From Lentibacillus daqui (GTDB taxonomy: Bacteria; Bacillota; Bacilli; Bacillales; Amphibacillaceae), in NCBI RefSeq assembly GCF_027186265.1, contig NZ_CP114176.1, forward strand, positions 3,534,001 through 3,598,000: a stretch of DNA of 64,000 nt. The letters run 5' to 3'. The notes under the pieces are model-generated. The model was not told the DNA's origin, did not search any database, and saw nothing but the letters and a program-made list of their open reading frames with translations. Below are positions 34,913 through 43,845 of this stretch, piece by piece. A program made the position numbers and the translations under genes. Positions within the stretch are counted from its first letter, which is position 1; each line of letters starts with the position of its first letter.

Positions 34913-36337
34913 CTATTTATCCGCATGCGAGGCGGTTTCCCGATCCCAGAATTCGACACCAGTATCATCCTCTAAAACATCACGATAAAATACTGGGTCC
35001 TTGCCGGCTTTGCGCTGCTCGCGGTAATCTTTCAGAACGCGGTTGGCAATCTTGAACAATTTGGCAACAGCATAGAGGTTAACCAAAGCCATAATTGTCA
35101 TAGACAGATCGGCAAGTGCCCAAACAAAATCAAATGATGCAACCGTACCAAAGGCAACCATCAAGATAACGGCAATCCGGTATATAAACAAGCCTACTTT
35201 ACTATTTTTGATATAACCGATATTATTTTCCCCGTAATAATAATTTCCGAGAATCGAACTATAGGCAAACAGAAAGATGGCAATACCAATGAAGATAGCC
35301 CCCCATTCACCCACTTGAGACTGAACCGCATTTTGGGTTATTTGAATCCCGTCTAATTGACTTCCCTCATAGCCGCCAGCCAAGATAATAATAAATGCGG
35401 TCGCACTACAAATTAAAATTGTGTCGAAAAAGACGCCCAAGGCCTGAATTAAGCCCTGTTTTGCCGGGTGGGAAACCTCTGCAGTTGCTGCCGCATTCGG
35501 TGCACTACCCATACCGGCTTCATTGGAGAACAAGCCACGCTTAATTCCCAACATAATGGCAGCACCAAATCCGCCACCGGCTATTTCACGAATACCAAAC
35601 GCATTTTCCACAATTAATGCAATCATACCCGGAATCGCAGTTATATTAGCCACCAAAACAAAAAGTGCCAGGATAATATAAACAACAGCCATCACCGGAA
35701 CAATGTATTGGGTGACATTAGCAATGCTTTTCAACCCGCCAAAGATGACAATCGCGGTCAGCAAGGCAAGAATAATGGCCATTAGCCTATTGTCAAAGTT
35801 AAATCCTCCAGAAAAAGCAAGCCCAATTGTATTGGATTGTACAGAATTAAAAAAAAGCCCATAGGTGAATGTGATAATTATCGCAAAGGCAATCGCCAGC
35901 CAGCGGTTATTGAGCCCCTTTTCTATGTAATAAGCAGGTCCCCCGCGATATTGATTCGCTTCGGGCACCTTATAGACCTGTGCCAACGTACTTTCCACAA
36001 AGGCAGACGCCGATCCCAATAAAGCAACCAGCCACATCCAAAACACGGCACCAGGTCCACCTAGCGCTACGGCAGATGCTACACCGGCAAGGTTCCCGGT
36101 CCCTACCCTTGCAGCGGCACTAATTGCAAATGCCTGAAAGGAAGATGTCCCTTTTTTTCCATCCGCACTAACCGTCCGTTTATCAAAAATAACCCGGAAC
36201 ATTTCGGGAATCATTTTGAATTGGACAAAATCCGTTTTAATCGTGAACCACAAGCCTAATCCGAGTAAGACAACAATAAGAATATACGTCAAAAAGTTGT
36301 CGTTCACATTCTCTACCAACGTTTGAATGGTGTCCAT
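34913..36337 (-). CDS. AGCS family alanine/glycine:Na+ symporter
   Basis: 474 residues from the ATG at 36337, 8 bases after AGGGAG. About 10-11 membrane helices. AGCS hallmarks: FQAFAISAAARVGTGNLAGV, GGPGAVFWMWLVALLGSASA, GIKRGLFSNEAGMGSAPNAA (conserved loop) and the polar SSILGNYYYGENNIGY. It imports alanine, glycine or glutamine with Na+ (or H+); AlsT in B. subtilis is the close relative. It is monocistronic. Substrate cannot be fixed from sequence. Confidence 0.92.
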   Translation of the reverse strand: MDTIQTLVENVNDNFLTYILIVVLLGLGLWFTIKTDFVQFKMIPEMFRVIFDKRTVSADGKKGTSSFQAFAISAAARVGTGNLAGVASAVALGGPGAVFWMWLVALLGSASAFVESTLAQVYKVPEANQYRGGPAYYIEKGLNNRWLAIAFAIIITFTYGLFFNSVQSNTIGLAFSGGFNFDNRLMAIILALLTAIVIFGGLKSIANVTQYIVPVMAVVYIILALFVLVANITAIPGMIALIVENAFGIREIAGGGFGAAIMLGIKRGLFSNEAGMGSAPNAAATAEVSHPAKQGLIQALGVFFDTILICSATAFIIILAGGYEGSQLDGIQITQNAVQSQVGEWGAIFIGIAIFLFAYSSILGNYYYGENNIGYIKNSKVGLFIYRIAVILMVAFGTVASFDFVWALADLSMTIMALVNLYAVAKLFKIANRVLKDYREQRKAGKDPVFYRDVLEDDTGVEFWDRETASHADK

Positions 36338-36744
36338 GCAATATTCTCCCTTCAATCTTTAAAAACCCTTTAAAACATATCTTTCTTTTCCGTTCCCGTA
36401 ATCATTTTTCAAAAAACATATGCCATTTTCAGGTTCATCCTGTTTAAGTGGACAGGTAATGGTAATGACGAAAACCGCAACCAATTTAAATAGAAAAGAA
36501 GCCCTGTCAAATTGGCTTCTATGTTACTGTGTTACACTGTACTATTTTAATATATTCTTTACATCAGTACAAATTATTTATTATTCTGGACGATGGGATC
36601 TGTTGATTTTAATCGGTTTCTAAAAGGTATATTCCAGCACAAAACTATGATCATGGGCAACTTCACTGGACACCGGTGAGGATGCACGGGTTGGTGTGGA
36701 GCATGCCCGGTTTAGCTGCCCTTTTCATAGCAACAAAGCTTTTC
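36338..36744. other. intergenic stretch with no recognised element
   Basis: About 400 bases between the AGCS gene promoter side and the thioesterase stop codon. A weak TCCAGCACAA...TTCACTGGA pairing is visible near 36630-36670. Nothing else to support. Confidence 0.4.
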
Positions 36745-37260
36745 CTATTTCCCCCAAGGATACGCGGTGCCAAAGTTTTTCGCCATTTCTTTGGAGAAGC
36801 CTCGTCTTTGTTTCCGATGTTTGGCACGTTCAGGCGCACCTTCATGCAGATATTTTTCTTGTTCCGTTTCCGGGTAGACACTTGGTATAGGTACTGGGTG
36901 TCCATTGCGATCGACCGCGACAAATGTTGTAAATGCCGTGGCACAAACGCTGCGTTTTCCTGTTACTAATTCTTCCATCACGGCTTTGACGAAGACTTCC
37001 ATCGAGGTATTATGGGTCCAAGTGACAAACGCCTCGACACAAATCGAGTCACCTTCTTTAACAGGTTCCAAAAAGTCAACGGAGTCCGTGGACGCTGTTA
37101 CAACAGGTAATCGGCAATGACGAACAGCTGCAATTGCTGCAACATCATCAATATGTGCCATTAATTTGCCACCAAACAATGTCCCATGATTATTTGTATC
37201 TGGTGGTAAGACATGTGACGTTTTTACTGCTAATGAATTGGAACACGGTTTACTTTCCAT
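36745..37260 (-). CDS. acyl-CoA thioesterase, YkhA-like hotdog protein
   Basis: 171 residues. One hotdog domain: LPPDTNNHGTLFGGKLMAHI followed by DDVAAIAA, where the Asn-His-x-x-x-x-Gly-Gly stretch and following Asp are the acyl-CoA hydrolase active-site region; VTASTDSVDFLEPVKEGD and ATAFTTFVAVD are the next strands. C-terminal about 30 residues are basic (RAKHRKQRRGFSKEMAK). It hydrolyses acyl-CoA in the cytosol, probably as a hexamer. ATG after AGGAGAATGC. Confidence 0.92.
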   Translation of the reverse strand: MESKPCSNSLAVKTSHVLPPDTNNHGTLFGGKLMAHIDDVAAIAAVRHCRLPVVTASTDSVDFLEPVKEGDSICVEAFVTWTHNTSMEVFVKAVMEELVTGKRSVCATAFTTFVAVDRNGHPVPIPSVYPETEQEKYLHEGAPERAKHRKQRRGFSKEMAKNFGTAYPWGK

Positions 37261-37338
37261 GATGCATTCTCCTTTTTAACGTAACAGATTCAATTTTTAT
37301 CAAGTTCTATCAAGTTCATAACAGACATTTGTATTTTT

Positions 37339-38781
37339 TTACAATATCGGCGACAACAACCTGGATAACGACTCTTTAAACCGAATACCCAATGAACGCT
37401 TTTCATATAGTTTTTTCGTCATTTGCGTTGACAGGGAGATGTCGTACTCAAATGCTGCTACCAACTTTTCAGCAATACCCGTATCATATAAGAAGGCATT
37501 CACTTCAAAATTGAGCCGGAAGCTGCGGACATCGATGTTGGCGGTCCCGACAGAGGAGATTTCACCATCGACGATAATCATTTTGGCATGAAGAAACCCA
37601 TGTTGGTAAATAAATACTTCTGCACCAGCATTCAATAAATCCCCGATATACGATAGTGTTGCCCAATAAACAAACGGATGGTCCGGCTTGTTCGGGATCA
37701 TGATCCGCACATTCACACCAGATAAAGCGGCGATTCTTAATGCATCACGCAAACTTTCATCGGGAATGAAGTAAGGAGTTTGAATATAGACATAGTGTTT
37801 TGCCGATAAGATCATTTTAATATAACCATTCTTAATTTGCTCCCAATCCGAATCAGGACCGCTGGAAACGATTTGAATGCCAACATCTCCATTAGGTTCC
37901 GCCGCATAATACCGTTTGTCATATAAAATATCATTCCGTGATGCCTGATTCCAATCAAGAATAAACCGGGTTTGCATATTCTTCACTGCATCCCCCGTCA
38001 CCCGTAAATGGGTATCCCGCCAATAGCCAAATTTTTTTGCCTTGCCGAGGTATTCATCCCCAATATTAAACCCGCCGATATAGCCAATTTGTCCATCAAT
38101 AATGGCCAGTTTCCGGTGGTTGCGATAATTAAGTTTAAAATTGACTTTGGGAATCTTTGACGGAAAAAATGCTTCCACTTGTCCACCTGCCCTGCGAATC
38201 CGCTTAACAAACTTCCTGCTTAAGCGGCGGGAACCCATATCATCATAAAGCACGCGAACCTCTACCCCGGCCTTCGCTTTCTTCACCAGGCAATCAGCAA
38301 TACGTTTACCAAGCTGATCATAACGAATAATATAATACAATAAATGAATATGATCGGTCGCTTTTTCGATATCGTCAATAAGTGCAGCAAATTTCTCCTT
38401 TCCATCGGTGAAAATTTCCACATGATTATCCTGGGTGAAAATAGCATCATCATTTCGCAAATGTAAAAAATATAAATCTTTGTACGCGACAATGGCGGGG
38501 TTCTTAAAGACAAACCGATTTTCCTCCAATGCCGTTAACTGGGCTTCTACGGATTTCTTTACTCCCAGCCTGCTCTTGGTATCCCATGTGAATATCCGTT
38601 GTTTGCTTATGTTTCTTCCAAATATCAAATATAAAATAAAGCCAGCAATCGGAATAAATAACAAGACCATCAGCCATGCCCATGTGGACTGTGCATCCTT
38701 GCGTTCCAGGAAAATGATCGTAAAGGCCAGTGCAATATTAACAATCATTATTATAGCCACTAAGTATGGCATGAACACCAT
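37339..38781 (-). CDS. cls: cardiolipin synthase
   Basis: 480 residues from the ATG at 38781, behind GAGAGGAG; the 22 codons upstream in frame have no site. Two N-terminal membrane helices (about 4-25 and 34-52, the latter ending in YLIFGRN), then two phospholipase-D domains with HKD motifs: NHRKLAIIDGQIGYIGG near residue 220 and HAKMIIVDGEISSVGTAN near residue 400. It condenses two phosphatidylglycerols to cardiolipin at the membrane. Length and layout match bacterial ClsA. Monocistronic. Cardiolipin rises in salt-adapted bacilli, which fits the presumed lifestyle. Confidence 0.95.
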   Translation of the reverse strand: MVFMPYLVAIIMIVNIALAFTIIFLERKDAQSTWAWLMVLLFIPIAGFILYLIFGRNISKQRIFTWDTKSRLGVKKSVEAQLTALEENRFVFKNPAIVAYKDLYFLHLRNDDAIFTQDNHVEIFTDGKEKFAALIDDIEKATDHIHLLYYIIRYDQLGKRIADCLVKKAKAGVEVRVLYDDMGSRRLSRKFVKRIRRAGGQVEAFFPSKIPKVNFKLNYRNHRKLAIIDGQIGYIGGFNIGDEYLGKAKKFGYWRDTHLRVTGDAVKNMQTRFILDWNQASRNDILYDKRYYAAEPNGDVGIQIVSSGPDSDWEQIKNGYIKMILSAKHYVYIQTPYFIPDESLRDALRIAALSGVNVRIMIPNKPDHPFVYWATLSYIGDLLNAGAEVFIYQHGFLHAKMIIVDGEISSVGTANIDVRSFRLNFEVNAFLYDTGIAEKLVAAFEYDISLSTQMTKKLYEKRSLGIRFKESLSRLLSPIL

Positions 38782-38903
38782 GTCAGTTTCTCCTCTCAAA
38801 AAGCAAACACATTTTACTTTATCATTTGTAAGCAATATGTATATCATCCGTGCATTCTAAATTACTATTGTATACCAGTGCCAAGAAAAAACAAAGGGGG
38901 TAA

Positions 38904-38957
38904 CAAAAAGGGTCAGCCCCACCACTTTAATACATTAAAGCGGCAAGGGACTGCCCC
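38904..38957 (-). terminator. terminator of the methionine gamma-lyase gene
   Basis: Minus-strand structure with outer arms GGGGCAG / CTGACCC and an inner perfect CTTTAAT / ATTAAAG stem, then TTTTTG. It begins right at the stop codon. Confidence 0.75.
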
Positions 38958-40142
38958 CTATATTTTATCCAGCGCCTGTTTGAGATCATCCCAAACGTCT
39001 TCCCATTTTTCCAATCCAACAGACAAACGTATAAGCTGATCGGTTATTCCCATTTCCAATCTGGATGCTTCCGGGATAACCGCATGTGTCATAGTAGCCG
39101 GATGTTCAATAAGTGTCTCGGCATCACCCAGACTAACGGCGATTTTCACAAATGATAAAGCATTTAACATCGCTTGTGCATCCTGTTTTGTTCCCTTTAT
39201 TTCAAAGGAGATCATACCGCCACCGCGTTTCATCTGTTTTCCCATAATGGCATAAGATGGATTTGCTTGATCACCCGGGTAATAAATGCTCGCGACTTTT
39301 GGATGGTCTTTAAGCTTGGTAAAAATTTGTTCAGCATTATCACAATGCCGATCAAGGCGAACTGGCAACGTTTTAAGCCCACGAATTAACAGCCATGCAT
39401 CAAACGGTGAAATAATACCGCCGATATCCTTTTGGGTGGACATTTGTACAGTATCCAAAAAGTCTTTGGATCCAACAACAAGACCAGCTATAACGTCCCC
39501 ATGACCACCGATATATTTAGTAGCACTGTGAACAACAATATCACATCCCAAATCAAGCGGGCGCTGTATATATGGCGAACAAAACGTATTATCAACGACA
39601 ACCGGGATCGCAAATTCCTTGGCTACTTTTGCAACCATTGCCAGGTCAATCAACTTCATGGTTGGATTAATCGGCGTTTCCACATAAATACAGGCCGTTT
39701 CCGGTTTGATACATTTTCGCAACTCATCAGCGGAATTCATGTTGGAAAGGCTATGGGTTATCGCGTATTTTTCCTCCATCATGCTTAACAGGTCAAATGT
39801 ACACCCATACAGCCCGGATGAACAGACAATATGATCATTAGCCTTGGTTAATGCAATCAAAACTGCCGATACAGCAGCCATCCCGGAGCCAAATGCCAGC
39901 CCCCGCTCCCCATGTTCTAACGCGGCCATTCGTTCTTCCAATGCCGTTACAGTCGGATTGCCAATTCGTGAATAAATATAGCCCTCCTCATCCCCGGAGA
40001 ATCGGCGTTCCCCTTGTTCAGCAGTTGCAAATGTAAAAGTTGATGTTTGAAATAATGGTGGTGTTAAACTTCCCAACATATCTTTTGCATCATAACCATC
40101 ATGTATGACAGATGTTTCCAAATGTTTAAATCGCTTAGCCAT
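38958..40142 (-). CDS. megL: methionine gamma-lyase (Cys/Met metabolism PLP enzyme)
   Basis: 394 residues, fold type I PLP enzyme. PLP lysine in VVHSATKYIGGHGDVIAG (about residue 206). The segment SSGLYGCTFDLLS has a cysteine where methionine gamma-lyases carry their active-site Cys116, while cystathionine lyases usually have Gly/Pro there; GSGMAAVSAVL and EHPATMTHA are general family motifs. It should split methionine to methanethiol, ammonia and 2-oxobutyrate. It is divergent from the S-box-controlled metY, so methionine breakdown and synthesis genes share one intergenic region. ATG after GGGGAG. Cystathionine gamma-lyase is the alternative. Confidence 0.88.
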   Translation of the reverse strand: MAKRFKHLETSVIHDGYDAKDMLGSLTPPLFQTSTFTFATAEQGERRFSGDEEGYIYSRIGNPTVTALEERMAALEHGERGLAFGSGMAAVSAVLIALTKANDHIVCSSGLYGCTFDLLSMMEEKYAITHSLSNMNSADELRKCIKPETACIYVETPINPTMKLIDLAMVAKVAKEFAIPVVVDNTFCSPYIQRPLDLGCDIVVHSATKYIGGHGDVIAGLVVGSKDFLDTVQMSTQKDIGGIISPFDAWLLIRGLKTLPVRLDRHCDNAEQIFTKLKDHPKVASIYYPGDQANPSYAIMGKQMKRGGGMISFEIKGTKQDAQAMLNALSFVKIAVSLGDAETLIEHPATMTHAVIPEASRLEMGITDQLIRLSVGLEKWEDVWDDLKQALDKI

Positions 40143-40289
40143 ATTCCTCTCCCCTTTATGCGCTTTCTTTCTTTACATCCATGATATCGGAAAATACCAA
40201 TATTCGAAAGTGTTTTCTGAATTATTGACACACTTTTTTCGCTAAACTGAATCCCCTCCTTGTTAAGATTTTAGAGGAGCTGCAAGCAG

Positions 40290-40420
40290 GACGGGAGGGG
40301 CTCGCCTAGTCGGGAGAGAATGCACCGAGGACGGGACAGAGACTCGCGAAGTCGGTAGAGTACGCTCCGGGACGGGAGAGGGACCCGCTAAGTCGGGACA
40401 AAGACTCGGGACAAAGACAG
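40290..40420. repeat. degenerate tandem repeat, period about 41 bp
   Basis: GACGGGA recurs at 40290, 40330 and 40371, each followed by a GACTCGC-like block and AAGTCGG at matching distance; a fourth partial unit (GACTCGGGACAAAGAC) ends it. It lies in the megL-metY intergenic region upstream of the metY promoter and is much richer in G+C than its surroundings. Confidence 0.65.
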
Positions 40421-40465
40421 CAAAGCGATTTCGCTAATGAGCCATGATAATTCCCAAAATAACAG

Positions 40466-40495
40466 TTGACAGATGACACTACTCAGGTTTATACT
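40466..40495 (+). promoter_or_regulatory. sigma-A promoter of metY
   Basis: TTGACA (40466-40471) and TATACT (40490-40495) with an 18-base spacer; the S-box aptamer starts about 35 bases downstream. Confidence 0.8.
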
Positions 40496-40530
40496 TTTTA
40501 TTAAATTAAATTTTTCAAAACCTTTTTATA

Positions 40531-40650
40531 TCTCTTATCAAGAGCGGTGGAGGGATTAGGCCCTGCGAAACCCGGCAACCATCAGGCTAAAAAGCAGTCA
40601 TGAAAGGTGCTACATCCTACAGGTCCTTGTCGATCTGGAAGATAAGAGGA
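40531..40650 (+). promoter_or_regulatory. SAM-I riboswitch (S-box)
   Basis: CTTATCAAGAGCGGTGGAGG begins the aptamer, followed by GGATTAGGCCCTGCGAAACC, CGGCAACC, the AAAGGTGCTACATCC block and the closing GATAAGAGGAGG that pairs with the first bases to form P1. High SAM should trigger the terminator that follows and switch metY off. Confidence 0.97.
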
Positions 40651-40664
40651 GGAACGTTCTTATC

Positions 40665-40693
40665 CGCCCTCTTCTTAAGGAAGGGCGTTTTTT
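40665..40693 (+). terminator. S-box expression-platform terminator
   Basis: CGCCCT(T)C-type stem CGCCCTCTTC / GGAAGGGCG followed by TTTTTT. The 5' side of the P1-adjacent sequence can pair with it as an antiterminator. Confidence 0.9.
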
Positions 40694-40821
40694 CGTATCC
40701 CCCCACGTCAATTACAACGCTCGATCAAAGTCATTGCTATACTGTGATACAAGCAATCCTTACAGAATTAAAGCATTGGCTGAAATAATCAGTCACCCAA
40801 CTACCTTAGGAGGAATCATTG

Positions 40822-42531
40822 ATGTCAAACTTTCATTCGCACGATTTAGAAACATTGTTGCTTCATGCAGGGCAGGAACCAGATCCAACAACAGGATCTC
40901 GCAGTGTTCCGATCTACCAGACGACTTCCTACGTATTTAACGATACGGAACATGCGCAAAACTTATTTGCATTAGCTGAACCAGGCAATATCTACACACG
41001 ACTTGGCAATCCAACGTGTGCTGTTTTTGAAGAACGAGTCGCCCAGTTGGAAGATGGATCAGCAGCAGTTGCCACCTCATCCGGCATGGCAGCAATTACA
41101 TTAGCTATTCTGAATCTGGCTGGTGCCGGTGACGAAATTATTGCCGACAGCAACTTGTACGGCGGAACCTATAATTTGTTTTCCACCACTTTGCCCCGTT
41201 ATGGAATTAAGGTGAAATTTGTTGACGGGACAGACCTTGATGCCATTCGTTCCGCGATAACAACAAAAACGAAAGCAATTTATGGAGAAATTATTACCAA
41301 TCCGAGTCTGAATGTGCTTGATGTGGAGGAAATTGCCAGCATCGCCCACGAACATCATATCCCGTTAATTGTGGACAACACGTTTGCTACCCCGTATTGC
41401 GCAAAGCCCTTAACATGGGGAGCCGACATTGTGATCCATTCTGCTACCAAATGGATCGGTGGCCACGGAAATTCCATTGGTGGTGTTGTTGTCGATGGTG
41501 GACGATTTAATTGGGACAACGAAAAATTCCCCGGGTTTACCGAACCGGATGAGAGCTATCACGGCCTCCGCTATGCAGACTTGGCACCGGCTGCCTTCGC
41601 AACAAAATTACGGGCGCAATTACTGAGGGATATCGGAGCATGCCTAAGTCCCATTAATGCCTTTTTGCTATTGCAAGGACTGGAAACCTTACATTTGCGT
41701 GTCGAACGTCATAATCAAAATGCGCTAGAAGTCGCCGCATACCTCAAGGCGCATCCAGCTGTGGAATGGGTCAACTATCCTGGATTGGAAAACCACCCTT
41801 CCCATTCATTGGCTCAAAAATATTTGCAACACGGTTTTGGTTCCATCATCACGTTCGGTATTCAAGGTGGCAGGCAAGCAGGAAGGAAATTGATTGACAA
41901 TATTTCGATCTGGTCACATGTCGCGAATGTCGGGGATGCGAAATCACTGATTATTCATCCTGCATCCACAACCCATCAGCAATTAAGTGCGGAAGACTTG
42001 GAAAAAAGCGGTGTATCCGAAGAACTTGTCCGCCTTGCTATCGGGGTCGAAAATGTGGATGATATTTTAATTGATTTGGATCAGGCTATTGCCAAAGCTA
42101 CCGATACAAAGCCAACTATCCAATCTTCCGGGAATGATGCCATTAAATGGCTGCTTTCATCCCCTTTTTCCCGTGAAGCTGGTGCGATAAGACAAAAAGT
42201 AATCGCAGTAATTGGCCAAGATCATAGCAAACAGGAATTACAGCAATTACAACAGTATGGATTCCAAATCGTCGAAGTAAATGAACAGACCCAAGCGCCG
42301 GATACAATTGATGCAGCTTGGTTGAAAAAAGGACCTGTCCCCGCCAGCACGCTGGAACAGTTTATTAATGCACAAGGAAAGATCCTGTGGATAGAACAAC
42401 CGGATGAAACCGATCCAACACTGGAACATGCAAAAGCTTGCGGAATTACGGTTATCACCGGATTAAACCCCAATGAAACATTTATACGTTTGCGCAACAA
42501 CACATCCGAACAACTGACTGTTGAGGTATAA
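40822..42531 (+). CDS. metY: O-acetylhomoserine sulfhydrylase (MetY) fused to a CoA-binding-like domain
   Basis: 569 residues from the ATG 8 bases after AGGAGGAAT. Residues 1-425 are a full MetY: RSVPIYQTTSYVF, LGNPTCAVFEERVAQLEDG, PLP lysine in VIHSATKWIGGHGNSIGG and HPASTTHQQLS. It makes homocysteine from O-acetylhomoserine and sulfide (also cysteine from O-acetylserine in some). Residues about 435-569 are extra: NDAIKWLLSSPFSREAGAIR, KVIAVIGQDHSK, YGFQIVEVN and KACGITVITGLN, matching the strand-loop pattern of the CoA_binding_2 (YccU-like) Rossmann domain, though the glycine loop is weak. The ligand of this tail is unknown. The S-box upstream ties it to methionine need. Confidence 0.92.
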   Translation: MSNFHSHDLETLLLHAGQEPDPTTGSRSVPIYQTTSYVFNDTEHAQNLFALAEPGNIYTRLGNPTCAVFEERVAQLEDGSAAVATSSGMAAITLAILNLAGAGDEIIADSNLYGGTYNLFSTTLPRYGIKVKFVDGTDLDAIRSAITTKTKAIYGEIITNPSLNVLDVEEIASIAHEHHIPLIVDNTFATPYCAKPLTWGADIVIHSATKWIGGHGNSIGGVVVDGGRFNWDNEKFPGFTEPDESYHGLRYADLAPAAFATKLRAQLLRDIGACLSPINAFLLLQGLETLHLRVERHNQNALEVAAYLKAHPAVEWVNYPGLENHPSHSLAQKYLQHGFGSIITFGIQGGRQAGRKLIDNISIWSHVANVGDAKSLIIHPASTTHQQLSAEDLEKSGVSEELVRLAIGVENVDDILIDLDQAIAKATDTKPTIQSSGNDAIKWLLSSPFSREAGAIRQKVIAVIGQDHSKQELQQLQQYGFQIVEVNEQTQAPDTIDAAWLKKGPVPASTLEQFINAQGKILWIEQPDETDPTLEHAKACGITVITGLNPNETFIRLRNNTSEQLTVEV

Positions 42532-42549
42532 CAATTTTTTAAGGTTTTG

Positions 42550-42585
42550 GAGGCTGACCCTATATGGGTACGGCCTTCTTTTTTT
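42550..42585 (+). terminator. terminator of metY
   Basis: GAGGCTGACCC / GGGTACGGCCTTC imperfect stem around TATAT with a run of T, 18 bases after the stop codon. Confidence 0.8.
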
Positions 42586-42860
42586 ACATCATTTTCGCGA
42601 CAAAACATGTATGCTATAATCATAATCACAACTTGCAAGAAATAATGGCTTCTGTGTGTGTTCCACTAGATATGGATGATTTTAGCAGGAGTCCCCCTGT
42701 CTTATTATTACAATTTTATAACATGCCAAATCAATGATAAAAACATGATATACTAGCCAAGATAAACGGGTAAACATATACTATTATGCACCCTTTTCGC
42801 ATTTGTTCTGATTCATTTCATTTCTTGCATACAGTATAATAGAACTATTTTCGTATTGGT
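42586..42860. other. upstream region of the ypmR-like gene
   Basis: AT-rich with TATACTAG-like and TACAGTATAATAG sequences near 42745 and 42830 that could be -10 regions of the next gene. No frame or repeat is supported. Confidence 0.4.
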
Positions 42861-43790
42861 GTGATAAATTTGAGGAAGTTTGCAGTTATTTTTGTTATTT
42901 TACTTGTCATTATCGGTGCAGGAGGCTTTTTTATTTATTATAGTCAAGCTCACCAAGTGGAAAAAACGATTCAAGATGTCCAGGACCACTCTTCTGAGCA
43001 ACAGACAGCCGATAAAAAACAAGAAAAACATGATTCCAAGCAGGATCAAAAAGAAAAATCGGAACAAGACACAAAAAAAGAAGATGATAAAACCAGTATC
43101 AAGGCGTTTCTGGAAGACACCGTACAAAACACGATCAATTATTTCACCAATAACGAAGTCCACGTTGTATCTATTGGGGACTCATTAACCGAGGGAGTTG
43201 GCGATACGACAGATGGTGGTGGATATGTCGGTATCCTGGATAATACGATTAACCAAAAGAAACATGTGGCGGAATTCGATAACTACGGTAAACGGGGAAA
43301 CCGGTCAGATCAGCTACTAAAACGCCTGGATATCCCGGAAATATCCAATTCCATTAAAGATGCGGATATTGTCACGATCACGATTGGTGCAAATGATATC
43401 ATGAAGATTTTAAAGGAAAATATCACGGACCTGTCATATGCAGATTTCAACGAAGAGCGATTAAATTATGAGCAGCGGTTAATTAAAATTTTTGATAAAA
43501 TAAATGACCTGAATCCAGATGCAAATATCTATCTGATTGGCTTTTATAATCCATTTGAGCAATACTTTCCAGATATCAAAGAACTTGGTACAATTGTGAA
43601 AGATTGGAATACTACTGGAGAAAAAATATCCAGAGAGTATGAAAATGCAACATTTATACCGACAATAGATTTATTCGAGGATTCAGATACCAACTTATTT
43701 GCGGATGATAATTTTCATCCCAACACACTTGGTTACAAACGCATTGCGAAACGAGTATTAGAATACCTGCAACCAGAACATGCAACCTAA
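42861..43790 (+). CDS. ypmR: YpmR-like SGNH/GDSL hydrolase
   Basis: 309 residues from GTG (a TTG 9 bases further, giving MRKFAVIFVILL, is equally possible). One N-terminal membrane anchor (about 5-26), a highly charged Lys/Asp/Glu/Gln linker (about 35-80), then an SGNH esterase domain: block I VVSIGDSLTEGVGD (catalytic Ser), GKRGNRSDQLLKRL (block II Gly), TITIGANDI (block III Asn) and DNFHPNTLGYKRIA with the catalytic Asp and His. It acts outside the membrane as a lipase or esterase; natural substrate unknown. It precedes ypmS, as in B. subtilis. Confidence 0.9.
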   Translation: MINLRKFAVIFVILLVIIGAGGFFIYYSQAHQVEKTIQDVQDHSSEQQTADKKQEKHDSKQDQKEKSEQDTKKEDDKTSIKAFLEDTVQNTINYFTNNEVHVVSIGDSLTEGVGDTTDGGGYVGILDNTINQKKHVAEFDNYGKRGNRSDQLLKRLDIPEISNSIKDADIVTITIGANDIMKILKENITDLSYADFNEERLNYEQRLIKIFDKINDLNPDANIYLIGFYNPFEQYFPDIKELGTIVKDWNTTGEKISREYENATFIPTIDLFEDSDTNLFADDNFHPNTLGYKRIAKRVLEYLQPEHAT

Positions 43791-43845
43791 CGATTTGGGA
43801 AAGCTAATGAGTACCAATTGATTTTAATAAGCGAGGTGAACTGCT

